Assembly: GCA_902555695.1 (NCBI GenBank)
Contig: CACDTV010000005.1
Coordinates: 1-63,751, forward strand
DNA: 63,751 nt
Origin: an uncultured Alphaproteobacteria bacterium
GTDB taxonomy: Bacteria; Pseudomonadota; Alphaproteobacteria; HIMB59
Direction: 5' to 3'
The notes under the pieces are model-generated. The model saw nothing but the letters and a program-made list of their open reading frames with translations, was not told the DNA's origin and did no database searches. This document shows positions 54,816-63,698 of this stretch, in pieces (position 1 is the stretch's first letter; each line of letters opens with the position of its first letter). Made by a program: the position numbers and the translations under genes.

Positions 54816-55701
54816 GAATAAATTTTCCTGCCTGTCTTGCCTTAACAATTCTATCTCTTACGTTTTTGGTCTTCTTTAATTTTGTTAATAAATTCTTAGA
54901 ATTTCCCTGATTGAGGGTTTTAGAAAATTTTTTTAATTCACTTATGAAATTATTAGTTAATTTTTGAATTTGAGAATTATTTGCTAAAAATATATCCCTC
55001 CACATTTCTGGATCACTTCCTGCTACTCTAGTAAAGTCTCTAAATCCGCCAGCAGAAAATTTTACAAGTTTTGAATTTAGTGAAGATTCTTTTTTCATTG
55101 CCGTCAAAACTAATGAATAGGAAATTAAATGAGGCAAATGTGAAGTCAAGCTAAGCACTTTATCATGCTCTTTTGCAGACATAATTTCTATTTTCATATT
55201 TAGTGACTTCCAAAACCTAACTATCTTATTGATGTTTGTCTTGGAAGATTTTTTTAAAGGACAAATAATATTATATCTATTTGTAAATAGTCCGTCAAAT
55301 CCATGTTCCAGTCCAGCTTTTTCAATACCCGCTATTGGGTGTGAAGGAATAAAATTAAATTTATATTTTTTTTGATTATATAATTTTTCTATATTTACTT
55401 TTGTTGAGCCCACATCTGTAACAATTGTTTTATCTAAATTAATGTTGCTAAGTTTTTTGAATATAGATTGATACTGGAGCATAGGTACACAAATAATTAT
55501 GAGATCAATATTTAAATTGTTGATTTCTTGAAGTGATTTCAAAACTTTTACATTATTTAATTTTGATTTATTAATTCTAATTTTAAGATTATTGGATTTA
55601 TCAAAGGCAAAAATATTAACATTTTTGTATTTTTTAATTACTGATCTTGCTATTGATGATCCAATCATCCCAAAACCAATTATGAGAATATTGTTAAACA
55701 T
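54805..55701 (-). CDS. tyrC: Prephenate/arogenate dehydrogenase
   Basis: Makes the tyrosine precursor by oxidative decarboxylation. The 298-aa protein starts with the NAD fold IIGFGMIGSSIARSVIKKY, then IIICVPMLQYQSIF, VTDVGSTKV, PSHPIAGIEKAGLEHG and LTSHLPHLISYSL with conserved His. No chorismate mutase or ACT domain is present. The hisC-tyrC pairing (8-nt overlap) is typical of alphaproteobacteria. TyrA and TyrC naming depends on substrate. Confidence 0.92.
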   Translation of the reverse strand: MFNNILIIGFGMIGSSIARSVIKKYKNVNIFAFDKSNNLKIRINKSKLNNVKVLKSLQEINNLNIDLIIICVPMLQYQSIFKKLSNINLDKTIVTDVGSTKVNIEKLYNQKKYKFNFIPSHPIAGIEKAGLEHGFDGLFTNRYNIICPLKKSSKTNINKIVRFWKSLNMKIEIMSAKEHDKVLSLTSHLPHLISYSLVLTAMKKESSLNSKLVKFSAGGFRDFTRVAGSDPEMWRDIFLANNSQIQKLTNNFISELKKFSKTLNQGNSKNLLTKLKKTKNVRDRIVKARQAGKFIPND

Positions 55702-56749
55702 TAAATTTATTAGCTGTTTTTACTGCCTTTTTCATGTCACTTTTTGTTCCAATAGTCATTCTTACAAAATTATGTAATCCATATGATGACAATGATCTGA
55801 CTGTAATTTTATTGGAGTGTAAAAAATCAACAAATTTTTGTGTTATTGATGAACTTTTAAACTTTAAAAGGATAAAATTGGCCTGAGTATCAATGGTTTC
55901 AAATAATTTGTTATTTAAGCCTCTGCAAGTAAGAGATTTGTTTACAAAATTATTTTTTACAGAGTCATTAATCCATTTTTTATTTTTCAAAGACTCTTGA
56001 GCTGCAATACATGATAATCTAGATACATTAAAAGGCTTTTTATATTGATAGAGTTGAGAAATAAGCTTTGAATTAGCATATCCCCAACCTACTCTTAAGC
56101 CGCCTAGAGCAAATATTTTTGAAAAAGACCTTGTTATAATCAAATTAGAATATTTTTTAACTAATTGCATTCCATCATCATATTTTTTATCTCTAATATA
56201 TTCACAGTATGCTGAATCTAATACAACAATTGTTTTTTTACTTATTTTATTTAAAAATTTAATTAATTCATTTTTGTAAAAAATAGACCCTGTAGGATTA
56301 TTAGGGTTAGCTAAAAAAACAATTTTTGTTTTTGAGCTGATCATTCTACTTAAATTTTCTAATTTAAATTGAAACTCTATATCATCATATTTTTTTACTT
56401 TGCATCTAAAGTGTTTTGCATAGATTGAATACATAGCAAAAGCATATTTAGTAAAAACGACTTCATCATTGGGTTTTGAAAAAGTAGCATATATCATTTG
56501 GAGAACTTCATCTGAGCCTGCGCCTAATATAATTTGTTTATTATTTATTTTATAAGTTTTAGCAATTTGATTAATTAAACTCTCTCCATCAAGCTCAGGA
56601 TAGATATTTGAAAATTTAATATTTTTTTTTATTAATGACTTTACAGATTTAGCTGGGCCATAGTTGTTCTCATTTGATGAAAGCCTTACATACCCTCTAA
56701 ATACTTCTGCTCCACCCTTGTAGGTATTTTTTGGTTGGCTATTTTTCAT
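55694..56749 (-). CDS. hisC: Histidinol-phosphate/aromatic aminotransferase
   Basis: A 351-aa class I/II aminotransferase. LSSNENNYGPAKSV opens the domain, FLANPNNPTGS is the cofactor ring site, VVLDSAYCEYI the Asp-Tyr pair, and ITRSFSKIFALGGLRVGWG holds the PLP lysine. Next to tyrC it may also work on aromatic amino acids. It begins 164 nt from metX; the shared gap holds the SAM-II riboswitch. Confidence 0.93.
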   Translation of the reverse strand: MKNSQPKNTYKGGAEVFRGYVRLSSNENNYGPAKSVKSLIKKNIKFSNIYPELDGESLINQIAKTYKINNKQIILGAGSDEVLQMIYATFSKPNDEVVFTKYAFAMYSIYAKHFRCKVKKYDDIEFQFKLENLSRMISSKTKIVFLANPNNPTGSIFYKNELIKFLNKISKKTIVVLDSAYCEYIRDKKYDDGMQLVKKYSNLIITRSFSKIFALGGLRVGWGYANSKLISQLYQYKKPFNVSRLSCIAAQESLKNKKWINDSVKNNFVNKSLTCRGLNNKLFETIDTQANFILLKFKSSSITQKFVDFLHSNKITVRSLSSYGLHNFVRMTIGTKSDMKKAVKTANKFNV

Positions 56750-56832
56750 AATTTTTTGATAATAAATAAACTATATAAAGAAAATATCATCATTTTATAT
56801 TGAAAATTAATACAAAAAGCCTTAAATTCCAG

Positions 56833-56878
56833 TTTCACCGATTTGATAGCAGCTTGCGGGTGTAAAACAGCTAAAGCG
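56833..56878 (+). ncRNA. SAM-II riboswitch upstream of metX
   Basis: The H-type pseudoknot of the SAM-II aptamer can be built from the sequence. P1 pairs CACC (56836-56839) with GGTG (56859-56862). The pseudoknot stems pair TAGC (56847-56850) with GCTA (56870-56873), and GCTT (56852-56855) with AAGC (56874-56877). The conserved GATTTG, GCTTGC and GCTAAAGC segments are all present. SAM-II elements control metA/metX genes in alphaproteobacteria. Marine lineages also carry the related SAM-V class, which a covariance search would separate. The metX ATG is 36 nt downstream. Confidence 0.88.
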
Positions 56879-56913
56879 TATCTCCCGCAGTTATCTTTCG
56901 AACAGGTTTAAAA

Positions 56914-58035
56914 ATGAGAGAAATAATTGCAAATACTGAATATCCAGGTTTCTTACTGAAATGCCAAGAAGAGCTACCATTGGACTCTGGTAAAAAAATT
57001 AAGAATTTTCAAATCGCTTATCAAACATATGGAAGTCTTAATGCTCAAAAAAATAATGCAATTTTGGTTTGTCATGCATTAACTGGTGATCAATTCCCTG
57101 CAGAGGAAAATCCTATAACTAAAAAAAATGGATGGTGGGAATTAATGATTGGACCCGATAAGCCTATTGATACGAATAAATACTTTGTTATCTGCTCTAA
57201 TGTTCTTGGGGGCTGTGTTGGAACGACAGGTCCTAATGATACTAATCCTGATACCTCAAAAATATATGGTTTAGATTTTCCTACCATAACAATTAGAGAT
57301 ATGGTGAGAGTACAAAAAATACTTGTTGATGAGCTTGGAATATCCAAATTGCTTTCTGTAGCAGGTGGTTCAATGGGTGCAATGCAAGTTCTACAATGGG
57401 CTGCTACTTATCCGGAGAGTGTGAGGTCTATTATGAGTATAGCAGGTTCATTGAAACACTCTGCCCAAAATATTGCATTTGACGAGGCAGGAAGACAATC
57501 CATTATGTTGGATCCTAAATGGCAAAATGGAAGATATTTGGAGAGTAATGAAAAACCTGAGAATGGTCTCTCTGTTGCAAGAATGATAGCTCATATTACT
57601 TACTTATCTGAGAGAGCTTTTCAAAATAAATTTGGTCGAAATTTACAAGAAAAAAATGATTTATCTTTTGGCTTTGGAATAGACTTTCAGGTCGAAAGTT
57701 ATCTTCGTTATCAAGGTAGATCTTTTGTTGATCGATTTGATGCTAATAGCTATCTATATATGACTCGAGCAATGGATTATTTTGACGTGAAAGATGAAAT
57801 TATTGCAAATAAAAAAACTATAATTGATAATTCGATCCGATTTCTAGTTTTATCATTTACCAGTGATTGGCTATTTCCGACAAAAGAGTCAAGAGAAATA
57901 GTATCTTTATTAAATTCTATTGGGTCCAATGTTAGTTTTGCTGAAGTCGTATCAGATAGAGGTCACGATAGTTTTTTATTAGATGAGCCACAATTTTTTA
58001 AAGTTGCTCAGGGATTTTTAAAGGGAATAAAATGA
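56914..58035 (+). CDS. metX: Homoserine O-acetyltransferase (MetX)
   Basis: Activates homoserine by acylation for methionine synthesis. The 373-aa alpha/beta hydrolase has [12 protein letters not shown] at the oxyanion region, the nucleophile in [14 protein letters not shown], and the Asp and His in FTSDWLFPT and [11 protein letters not shown]. Some MetX enzymes use succinyl-CoA; the sequence does not decide that by eye. Preceded by the SAM-II riboswitch, so repression by methionine sufficiency is likely. It overlaps metW by 4 nt. Confidence 0.95.
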   Translation: MREIIANTEYPGFLLKCQEELPLDSGKKIKNFQIAYQTYGSLNAQKNNAILVCHALTGDQFPAEENPITKKNGWWELMIGPDKPIDTNKYFVICSNVLGGCVGTTGPNDTNPDTSKIYGLDFPTITIRDMVRVQKILVDELGISKLLSVAGGSMGAMQVLQWAATYPESVRSIMSIAGSLKHSAQNIAFDEAGRQSIMLDPKWQNGRYLESNEKPENGLSVARMIAHITYLSERAFQNKFGRNLQEKNDLSFGFGIDFQVESYLRYQGRSFVDRFDANSYLYMTRAMDYFDVKDEIIANKKTIIDNSIRFLVLSFTSDWLFPTKESREIVSLLNSIGSNVSFAEVVSDRGHDSFLLDEPQFFKVAQGFLKGIK

Positions 58036-58628
58036 GAAAAGACTATGAGATCATTTTAAATTTAATTCCAGAAAACTCAAAGGTGTTGGATATTGGTTGT
58101 TCTGATGGAGAGCTAATCACTTACTTAGAAAATAAAGGAATAAGTGCTCAAGGTGTGGAATTGAGTCAAGAAAAAGTAATCAAATGTCTGGAAAAAGGAT
58201 TAGATGTAATACACGGTGATATAAATTTAATAGTTGAAGATTTTCCATTTAATCAATTCGATTATTGTCTTTTGACTCAGACAATTCAGGCAGTTCAAGA
58301 ACCAGACCAATTATTAAACACCCTCAAAAAAGTAAGTAAAAATATCATTGTTAGCTTTAATAATTCGGCACGTCTGAGTAAAATTTCAAATTTTCTTTTA
58401 ACAGGAAGTTTTGACTCACTTTTAAAAAAAGCAAATAGTGATCACTGGTATAATACTGATTATATTCACCCATGTAGCATCAAAGATTTTAAAAAATTAG
58501 CAACAGATTTAGATCTAAAAATAATTTCAACTTTTGATGTCCTTTCTCAAAAGAAATTTGAAAACGGTAAAATTCCTTCAAATTTATTTTGTAAAGAAGT
58601 TCTCTTCCATATTACTAATGAACAATAA
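58032..58628 (+). CDS. metW: Methionine biosynthesis protein MetW
   Basis: A 198-aa class I methyltransferase-fold protein that accompanies MetX in many proteobacteria and in some species is needed for full acyltransferase activity. [16 protein letters not shown] is the SAM site, [18 protein letters not shown] the post-motif block, and [14 protein letters not shown] a family segment. It is translationally coupled to metX (ATGA overlap) and overlaps the next small gene by 11 nt. Confidence 0.95.
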   Translation: MRKDYEIILNLIPENSKVLDIGCSDGELITYLENKGISAQGVELSQEKVIKCLEKGLDVIHGDINLIVEDFPFNQFDYCLLTQTIQAVQEPDQLLNTLKKVSKNIIVSFNNSARLSKISNFLLTGSFDSLLKKANSDHWYNTDYIHPCSIKDFKKLATDLDLKIISTFDVLSQKKFENGKIPSNLFCKEVLFHITNEQ

Positions 58629-58974
58629 AAATATAATTTTTGTCTATAACGCCAAAGGTGGTAAATGGAACTATATTCTTGATACAGTCCATAAATATGC
58701 CTCCCCCAGCACCTATGATTGCAATTTATGTAAAATTACTCACGACCTGAAAATGCGCGAGTCGTGGAAGAAATTTATAGAGAGCTCACCACATAATTTT
58801 AAGTTTTTACATTCTGAAGAATTGGAAGAATTTAATCTTCTAAATTACAAAGATGAACTGCCTTTATGTCTTGAGGAAAAAGAAGGTAAATACAAATTAT
58901 TGATAGATAATAAACAAATGAATGAATTTAAAAATGAATTTGAATTAATCAATATTTTAGAAAAGATATTATAA
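58618..58974 (+). CDS. Unknown 118-aa CxxC protein
   Basis: From the ATG at 58618, inside the metW end, this gene encodes a soluble protein beginning NIIFVYNAKGGKWNYILD, with DCNLCKITHDLKMRES around residue 37 forming a CxxC pair and a WKKFIE helix after it. It resembles a widespread small family of unknown function that shares the YNA-x(2)-G start and the Y-x-CNLC-x-LT block, recalled from memory. No membrane segment. The coupling to metXW suggests it is expressed with methionine genes; its function is not known. Confidence 0.7.
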   Translation: MNNKNIIFVYNAKGGKWNYILDTVHKYASPSTYDCNLCKITHDLKMRESWKKFIESSPHNFKFLHSEELEEFNLLNYKDELPLCLEEKEGKYKLLIDNKQMNEFKNEFELINILEKIL

Positions 58975-59721
58975 ACCGACTAAACCCAAATAAATTAATC
59001 GAAGCGAGCCTATCACTACAAAAATATTAATAATGGTAAAAAAAGAATTATCTGAAAGTTTACTATTCATCCAGTGTCCCAAAATTACTCCTATTACTGC
59101 AATTGGTGAAAAAATTAAATAGCTATATAACTTCTCAAAGTTTAATATTTCCAAATAGAAATACGGGATTAATTTAAATAAATTTATTAAAGCAATAGAA
59201 AAAACTACACCTGCAACAAACTGCACTTTTTTATTATAAATTGACATAAAATATATATTTAATGGCAATCCTCCAGAGTGGAGTACAAAACTAGTAAACC
59301 CCGCTAATGCTCCCCAAAAAGATTTACTTCCATAAAAGGGTATTTTTTTTAATTTTCTGTTGTCTGCGATTAAGTAATTAAGCAAAACATATAGTAAGGA
59401 AATTGATCCAATAAAAATACTTATCATTGATAAATTAATAAATTTAAACAAGATTGTTCCAATAATAACCCCCAATAAAGAATATGGTGCAATTGACCAT
59501 AAAATTTTATATTCAAAATGTTTTCTATTTAAAAACAAAGTAATTACATCACATACAATTAACATTGGCATTAATATAGCTATTGCAGTTAAAGGACCAT
59601 AAGTTATGGATAATAGGGCTACTGATATTAAAGCCAATCCACCTCCAGAAAAACCTGATTTTGAAATTGCAAATAAAAGAATAGAAAAAGAAACTATTAA
59701 GTAATAACTAATATCTAACAA
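58969..59721 (-). CDS. TauE/SafE-family sulfite/anion exporter
   Basis: A 250-aa inner-membrane protein with about eight helices in two halves. The first helix motif SKSGFSGGGLALISVALLS and the second-half GSKSFWGALAGFTSFVLHSGG are the paired TSUP signatures. TSUP proteins move sulfite, sulfoacetate or other organosulfur anions; position beside methionine genes hints at sulfur but is weak evidence. The 3' end overlaps the unknown CxxC gene by 6 nt. Confidence 0.87.
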   Translation of the reverse strand: MLDISYYLIVSFSILLFAISKSGFSGGGLALISVALLSITYGPLTAIAILMPMLIVCDVITLFLNRKHFEYKILWSIAPYSLLGVIIGTILFKFINLSMISIFIGSISLLYVLLNYLIADNRKLKKIPFYGSKSFWGALAGFTSFVLHSGGLPLNIYFMSIYNKKVQFVAGVVFSIALINLFKLIPYFYLEILNFEKLYSYLIFSPIAVIGVILGHWMNSKLSDNSFFTIINIFVVIGSLRLIYLGLVGL

Positions 59722-59763
59722 TAATATTTATCCTATATTTAAAAATCTCAATATAAATTAATA

Positions 59764-60471
59764 TTAAGTCGGCACAAAATTTTTAATAGGTATTTTTTTT
59801 TGTTTTTTTGAACTCTTTGCGTAAACAATCTTTTTACATACGCAAATCATTAGTCCCCCCATATAAGGAAAAAATAATTTACCTATTTTTTCAATTGTTC
59901 GATGTGATTTGTAATTTAAATAATGACTCCATGGAGGAAAGTGCAAAAATGTTTTTCTATAACCAAGAACCAAAAAGTCTTGTATTAGTGATTTAAATTG
60001 CTTGTTTGAGTATGATCGACCAAACCCAAAAGGATTGTTATCATACCGAGTCCATATACCTGACCTTCTGGGAATAATTGATAAAAATAACCCGTTTGGC
60101 TTAAGTATTCTCCATATTTCTTCAATACTACTCTGGGGCTTATCAACGAACTCAAGTAAATGAGTAGATATTACCACATCAACTGAACTTGGATCCAAAG
60201 GTAAGAAATATTCATGTATTATTTGGTGTTCGAAATCGTATTTCTCTTTAACATCGCCATCTAAAAATTCTGGCTGCATAGAGGTTATTTGTAAATTTTT
60301 ATTTTGCTTACTGAGAAAAGAAAGAAAAGGGTTTGTATAACCATATCCACAAATAACACTATCGTTTACAGAATTTAAATGGGTGTTTAATTGATGACGT
60401 ATGTTACGTTTAACAATAGTGCCTAGTCTTGAATTATAAAAACTATAAATATCGGATGCGTTGATATCCAT
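59764..60471 (-). CDS. Class I SAM-dependent methyltransferase
   Basis: A 235-aa protein with methyltransferase fold. SVICGYGYTNPFLSFLS is the SAM motif, DVVISTHLLEFVDKPQSS the acidic/post motif, and IWRILKPNGLFLSIIPRRSG the conserved strand. FGFGRSYSNKQFKSLI and a C-terminal hydrophobic LFFPYMGGLMICVCKKI resemble a family found divergent from gloB in alphaproteobacteria. Substrate unknown. The promoter region shared with gloB is only 40 nt. Confidence 0.87.
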   Translation of the reverse strand: MDINASDIYSFYNSRLGTIVKRNIRHQLNTHLNSVNDSVICGYGYTNPFLSFLSKQNKNLQITSMQPEFLDGDVKEKYDFEHQIIHEYFLPLDPSSVDVVISTHLLEFVDKPQSSIEEIWRILKPNGLFLSIIPRRSGIWTRYDNNPFGFGRSYSNKQFKSLIQDFLVLGYRKTFLHFPPWSHYLNYKSHRTIEKIGKLFFPYMGGLMICVCKKIVYAKSSKKQKKIPIKNFVPT

Positions 60472-60511
60472 AGTTGTATTTTAACGAGATTTACATAACA
60501 TTCTATTTCTT

Positions 60512-61273
60512 ATGCAAAAACCTAATGTGTATTTGTTTCCTCAATTAGATGATAACTATGGATATTTAATTAAAAATCCTCATGAAACAAAAGGAGTGCT
60601 AGTTGATCCCTCAGATCTAGATATGTGTTTGAAGATACTTGAACTAAATGATTGCAGTGCTTCTCACATAATCATTACACATCATCACGATGATCACATT
60701 AGTGCTGTTGATGAAATTAAATCAAGATTTAAATCTTTAGTCATAGGGTACAAAAATGACTCCAAAATACCAAAACCAGATAAAGAAGTTGAAGATCAGG
60801 AAATTTTTGAAATACATGGAAATGAATATAAAGTCATACATACTCCTGGGCATACGCTTCAACATATAAATTATTTTATGCTAAAACATAATATTTTATT
60901 TTCTGGGGATACTCTATTTAGTATTGGATGTGGAAGAATGTTTGAGGGAAATCCTGAAGTTTTTTGGAACAGTTTGTCTAAGTTAAAACAATTACCTGAA
61001 GATACAAAAGTATATTGTGGGCATGAATATACGATGGCTAATTTAAAATTTGCCCTAAACATAGACCCAGATAATGAAAAGCTTAATGAATATTATAAAT
61101 GGGCCTCACACCAAGAAAAAGAGCATCGACCAACAATTCCAACAACTCTCTCAGACCAATTGCTCTGTAATCCATTTTTGAGATGTGACACAGATCAATT
61201 TATGAAATTTTTTGACACGCAAGATGCAACAGAGGTATTTGCTAAAATGCGCTCTGCAAAGGATAATTTCTAG
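60512..61273 (+). CDS. gloB: Hydroxyacylglutathione hydrolase (glyoxalase II)
   Basis: A 253-aa metallo-beta-lactamase-fold enzyme that hydrolyses S-lactoylglutathione. The binuclear metal motif is ITHHHDDHI (about 53-61), further ligands are in TPGHTLQHINYF, FSGDTLFSIGCGRMFEG and YCGHEYTMANLKFAL. The C-terminal HRPTIPTTLSDQLLCNPFLR region is specific to glyoxalase II. The enzyme completes methylglyoxal removal. No gloA is in the window. Confidence 0.95.
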   Translation: MQKPNVYLFPQLDDNYGYLIKNPHETKGVLVDPSDLDMCLKILELNDCSASHIIITHHHDDHISAVDEIKSRFKSLVIGYKNDSKIPKPDKEVEDQEIFEIHGNEYKVIHTPGHTLQHINYFMLKHNILFSGDTLFSIGCGRMFEGNPEVFWNSLSKLKQLPEDTKVYCGHEYTMANLKFALNIDPDNEKLNEYYKWASHQEKEHRPTIPTTLSDQLLCNPFLRCDTDQFMKFFDTQDATEVFAKMRSAKDNF

Positions 61274-61299
61274 AAAATCATTTTAATCTTGGTGTTTTA

Positions 61300-61572
61300 A
61301 TGAAATGTGCTAGTTTCAGAATACTTATGAAAGACACTTTTCAATTAGATAGCGATATAGCTGATGCTTTTCAAAAAAAGCAAATGGATAAAGTATGTTC
61401 TCTTTACTATGAAGCAGCAAATTACTTCGAAGATAAGGCTGATATTGAAGCAGCATGTTTTTTCTATACACAAGCCCTAGTAATGGCTTTAGAAGAAAAT
61501 CATGAACTTAAGGAAAAGATTATTTATAAGCTTGAAAAATACGGCAGAAGTAAAGACGCAACTTTAAATTAA
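61300..61572 (+). CDS. Small helical protein, uncharacterised alphaproteobacterial family
   Basis: A 90-aa protein, mostly helical. KQMDKVCSLYYEAANYFEDKADIEAACFFYTQALVMALE resembles two TPR-like helices and a conserved alphaproteobacterial pattern in which AACFF-x-TQA-x-V-x-ALE recurs, recalled from memory. The start may be ATG 61300 or ATG 61327; the later start removes an atypical CAS-rich N terminus. It lies between gloB (26 nt) and ung (11 nt). No function can be assigned. Confidence 0.6.
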   Translation: MKCASFRILMKDTFQLDSDIADAFQKKQMDKVCSLYYEAANYFEDKADIEAACFFYTQALVMALEENHELKEKIIYKLEKYGRSKDATLN

Positions 61573-61583
61573 CTAAAATCTGA

Positions 61584-62261
61584 ATGGAAAAATCTACCAT
61601 TCAACTTCCTGATACTTGGCTTGAACATTTAAAAGAGGAATTTAATCAAGATTATATGATTAAACTCAAAAGCAAACTTTTAGAATTAAAAAAAAATAAA
61701 ATTATTTTTTATCCTCCAGGAAAACAAATTTTTAATGCATTTAATTTAACTCCTTTAGACAAGGTGAAGGTAGTGATATTAGGTCAAGATCCCTACCATG
61801 GACCTGGCCAAGCTCATGGGCTCAGTTTTTCTGTACCAGAAAATATAAAACCACCGCCCTCACTGTTGAATATTTATAAAGAACTTCAAGATGACTTAAA
61901 AAAAGAGGTGAATTACAACAATGGTAATTTAGATAAGTGGGCTAAACAGGGAGTATTTCTTTTAAACACAACTCTTACAGTAGAAAAATCAAAACCCCTC
62001 TCACATCAAAAGTTTGGTTGGGATATTTTTACGGACAAAGTTATCTCAGTTATTAGTAATGAATTAGAAAATATTGTTTTCATATTATGGGGTTCGTTTG
62101 CTCAATCAAAGAAAGAGATAATTGATTCGAATAAACATCTTATTTTATCAGCACCGCACCCTTCCCCATTATCGGCTCACCGCGGTTTTTTTGGGAGTAA
62201 GCCTTTTTCTAAGACAAATACCTTTCTAAAATCAAAACAAATTGATATGGTTGAATGGTAA
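61584..62261 (+). CDS. ung: Uracil-DNA glycosylase, family 1
   Basis: Removes uracil from DNA. The 225-aa protein has VVILGQDPYHGPGQAHGLSF (catalytic Asp and water site), KWAKQGVFLLNTTLTV, and LSAPHPSPLSAHRGFFG with the His and minor-groove loop. All core residues are present, so this is the active enzyme, unlike the degenerate family-4-like gene at 2.96 kb. Length is normal. It overlaps the PsiE-like gene by 7 nt. Confidence 0.97.
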   Translation: MEKSTIQLPDTWLEHLKEEFNQDYMIKLKSKLLELKKNKIIFYPPGKQIFNAFNLTPLDKVKVVILGQDPYHGPGQAHGLSFSVPENIKPPPSLLNIYKELQDDLKKEVNYNNGNLDKWAKQGVFLLNTTLTVEKSKPLSHQKFGWDIFTDKVISVISNELENIVFILWGSFAQSKKEIIDSNKHLILSAPHPSPLSAHRGFFGSKPFSKTNTFLKSKQIDMVEW

Positions 62262-62677
62262 TGAAGACTAATGTTGAAAATCTCGTAGGGTTTATTGAAA
62301 AAGCAGTTATTGCAATAATATTAATAGCTACTATTACCGCCATTATGTTTGAGATAATGAGAATGATAGAAGTTCAGTATGTAGAGTTAGCTGATCTACT
62401 TCTCTTATTTATTTATGTTGAAGTTATTGGGATGGTTCGAGTCTACTATGTTTCCAATCGTGTAAGAATGACATATCCCTTATTTATTGCTATTACCGCT
62501 TTATCTCGTCTTATTATACTTCAAGGTAAAGACTCAAACCCAGAGCTTCTTCTTTACGAAGCAGGAGCAATAGTCTTAGTTGCGATTGCAGTCATCATTC
62601 TTCGACTTAGGTATGTCCCAATACTTCGTCCTATTGAAGATGTTGATGAAATTAAACCTAGAAGCACAAAAAAGTAA
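62255..62677 (+). CDS. PsiE-family membrane protein
   Basis: A 140-aa protein with four hydrophobic segments: about 14-32, 42-60, 75-90 and 105-122. The FIEKAVIAIILIATITAI start, YVELADLLLLFIYVEVIGMVRVYY and a loop with SNRVRMTYPLFIAITAL resemble the phosphate-starvation-inducible PsiE family, whose function is unknown. Start ATG at 62255 or at 62261. Five nt separate its stop from the start of the next gene. Confidence 0.78.
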   Translation: MVMKTNVENLVGFIEKAVIAIILIATITAIMFEIMRMIEVQYVELADLLLLFIYVEVIGMVRVYYVSNRVRMTYPLFIAITALSRLIILQGKDSNPELLLYEAGAIVLVAIAVIILRLRYVPILRPIEDVDEIKPRSTKK

Positions 62678-62682
62678 TAAAA

Positions 62683-63663
62683 TTGAAAAAAATTGCAGTC
62701 ATTGGAACTGGGCTTAGTGCGCTTTCTTTAGCATATCACTTGCCTGCACTTGATATTACATTTTTTGAGAAATCTTGGAGACCAGGTGGAAGAATAAGCA
62801 CAAGAAAACATGAGCAATATGCTTTTGATCATGGTGCTCACTATTTGAAATTAGATCATGGTGTTATTGGCTTAAATGAATTTTTAAAAAAAATTGATGC
62901 TATTAAAATTTTAAAAGGTCAATTTTGTTCAAATATCTCACAAAATTCTCCTATTGAAGATAAAGAGGTCATTGTTGGTAAAGATGGAAATGAATCAATT
63001 CCTATAAAGATACATAAATCACTGCACTACCCTACGCATTTTTCAAAACAGATAACCAACATTGAAAGCAATAATAATGGATATTTCTTAATCGCAGCAG
63101 ATGAGAAATTTGGACCTTATGATTATGTTTTTTGTAGCATGCCCTTTGAACAATCAAAAAAATTGTTAGATCAATTTATAGATTATAGCGATATTCCTGA
63201 AATAGAGTTTGACTCTATTTGGACAGTCATGATTGCATTTAATAAAAGATTAGGAGCTCCGTTTCAATTTGGATATCACTTAACACCTGAAATTAGTTTT
63301 TTGATGAATCAAAATTTTAAACACGAATTTTTTAATGAAGAGTGTTGGGTTGTAAATATGAGAGCTGATTGGACAAAAGAGTATTACAACATAGAAAATT
63401 ATGTTTTAGAGGACTATGTGGTAAATCAAATGAAAAAGTCTTTTCAATCAAAAGCTGATGCTGTTTTTAAGAAGTCACATAGATGGAGATACTCTTATAC
63501 AAAGAAAAGTCTTAGAGATCAAAACTCTAAAAGATTCATTGAGTCCATAGATCAGCGTCTATATGCTTTTGGAGATTGGTGTGAGGGTCCAAGTATGCAA
63601 GATGCTTGGTTATCTGGTAAGAAATTAGCTCAGCATTTCAGTGAAATGAGACTAAAAAATTAA
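62683..63663 (+). CDS. FAD/NAD(P)-dependent oxidoreductase, renalase-like
   Basis: A 326-aa flavoprotein. AVIGTGLSALSLAYHL is the dinucleotide-binding start (GxGxxxxxxA), FFEKSWRPGGRISTRK the adenine-binding Glu and GGR block, YAFDHGAHYLK follows, and FGDWCEGPSMQDAWLSGKKLA near the C terminus is the second FAD site. This layout is shared with renalase and with amine-oxidase-like dehydrogenases; the substrate is unknown. The start is TTG, 5 nt after the PsiE-like stop. Confidence 0.87.
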   Translation: MKKIAVIGTGLSALSLAYHLPALDITFFEKSWRPGGRISTRKHEQYAFDHGAHYLKLDHGVIGLNEFLKKIDAIKILKGQFCSNISQNSPIEDKEVIVGKDGNESIPIKIHKSLHYPTHFSKQITNIESNNNGYFLIAADEKFGPYDYVFCSMPFEQSKKLLDQFIDYSDIPEIEFDSIWTVMIAFNKRLGAPFQFGYHLTPEISFLMNQNFKHEFFNEECWVVNMRADWTKEYYNIENYVLEDYVVNQMKKSFQSKADAVFKKSHRWRYSYTKKSLRDQNSKRFIESIDQRLYAFGDWCEGPSMQDAWLSGKKLAQHFSEMRLKN

Positions 63664-63698
63664 ATAAAGATTGTGAATAATAAAATTTAGGAAGTTCC

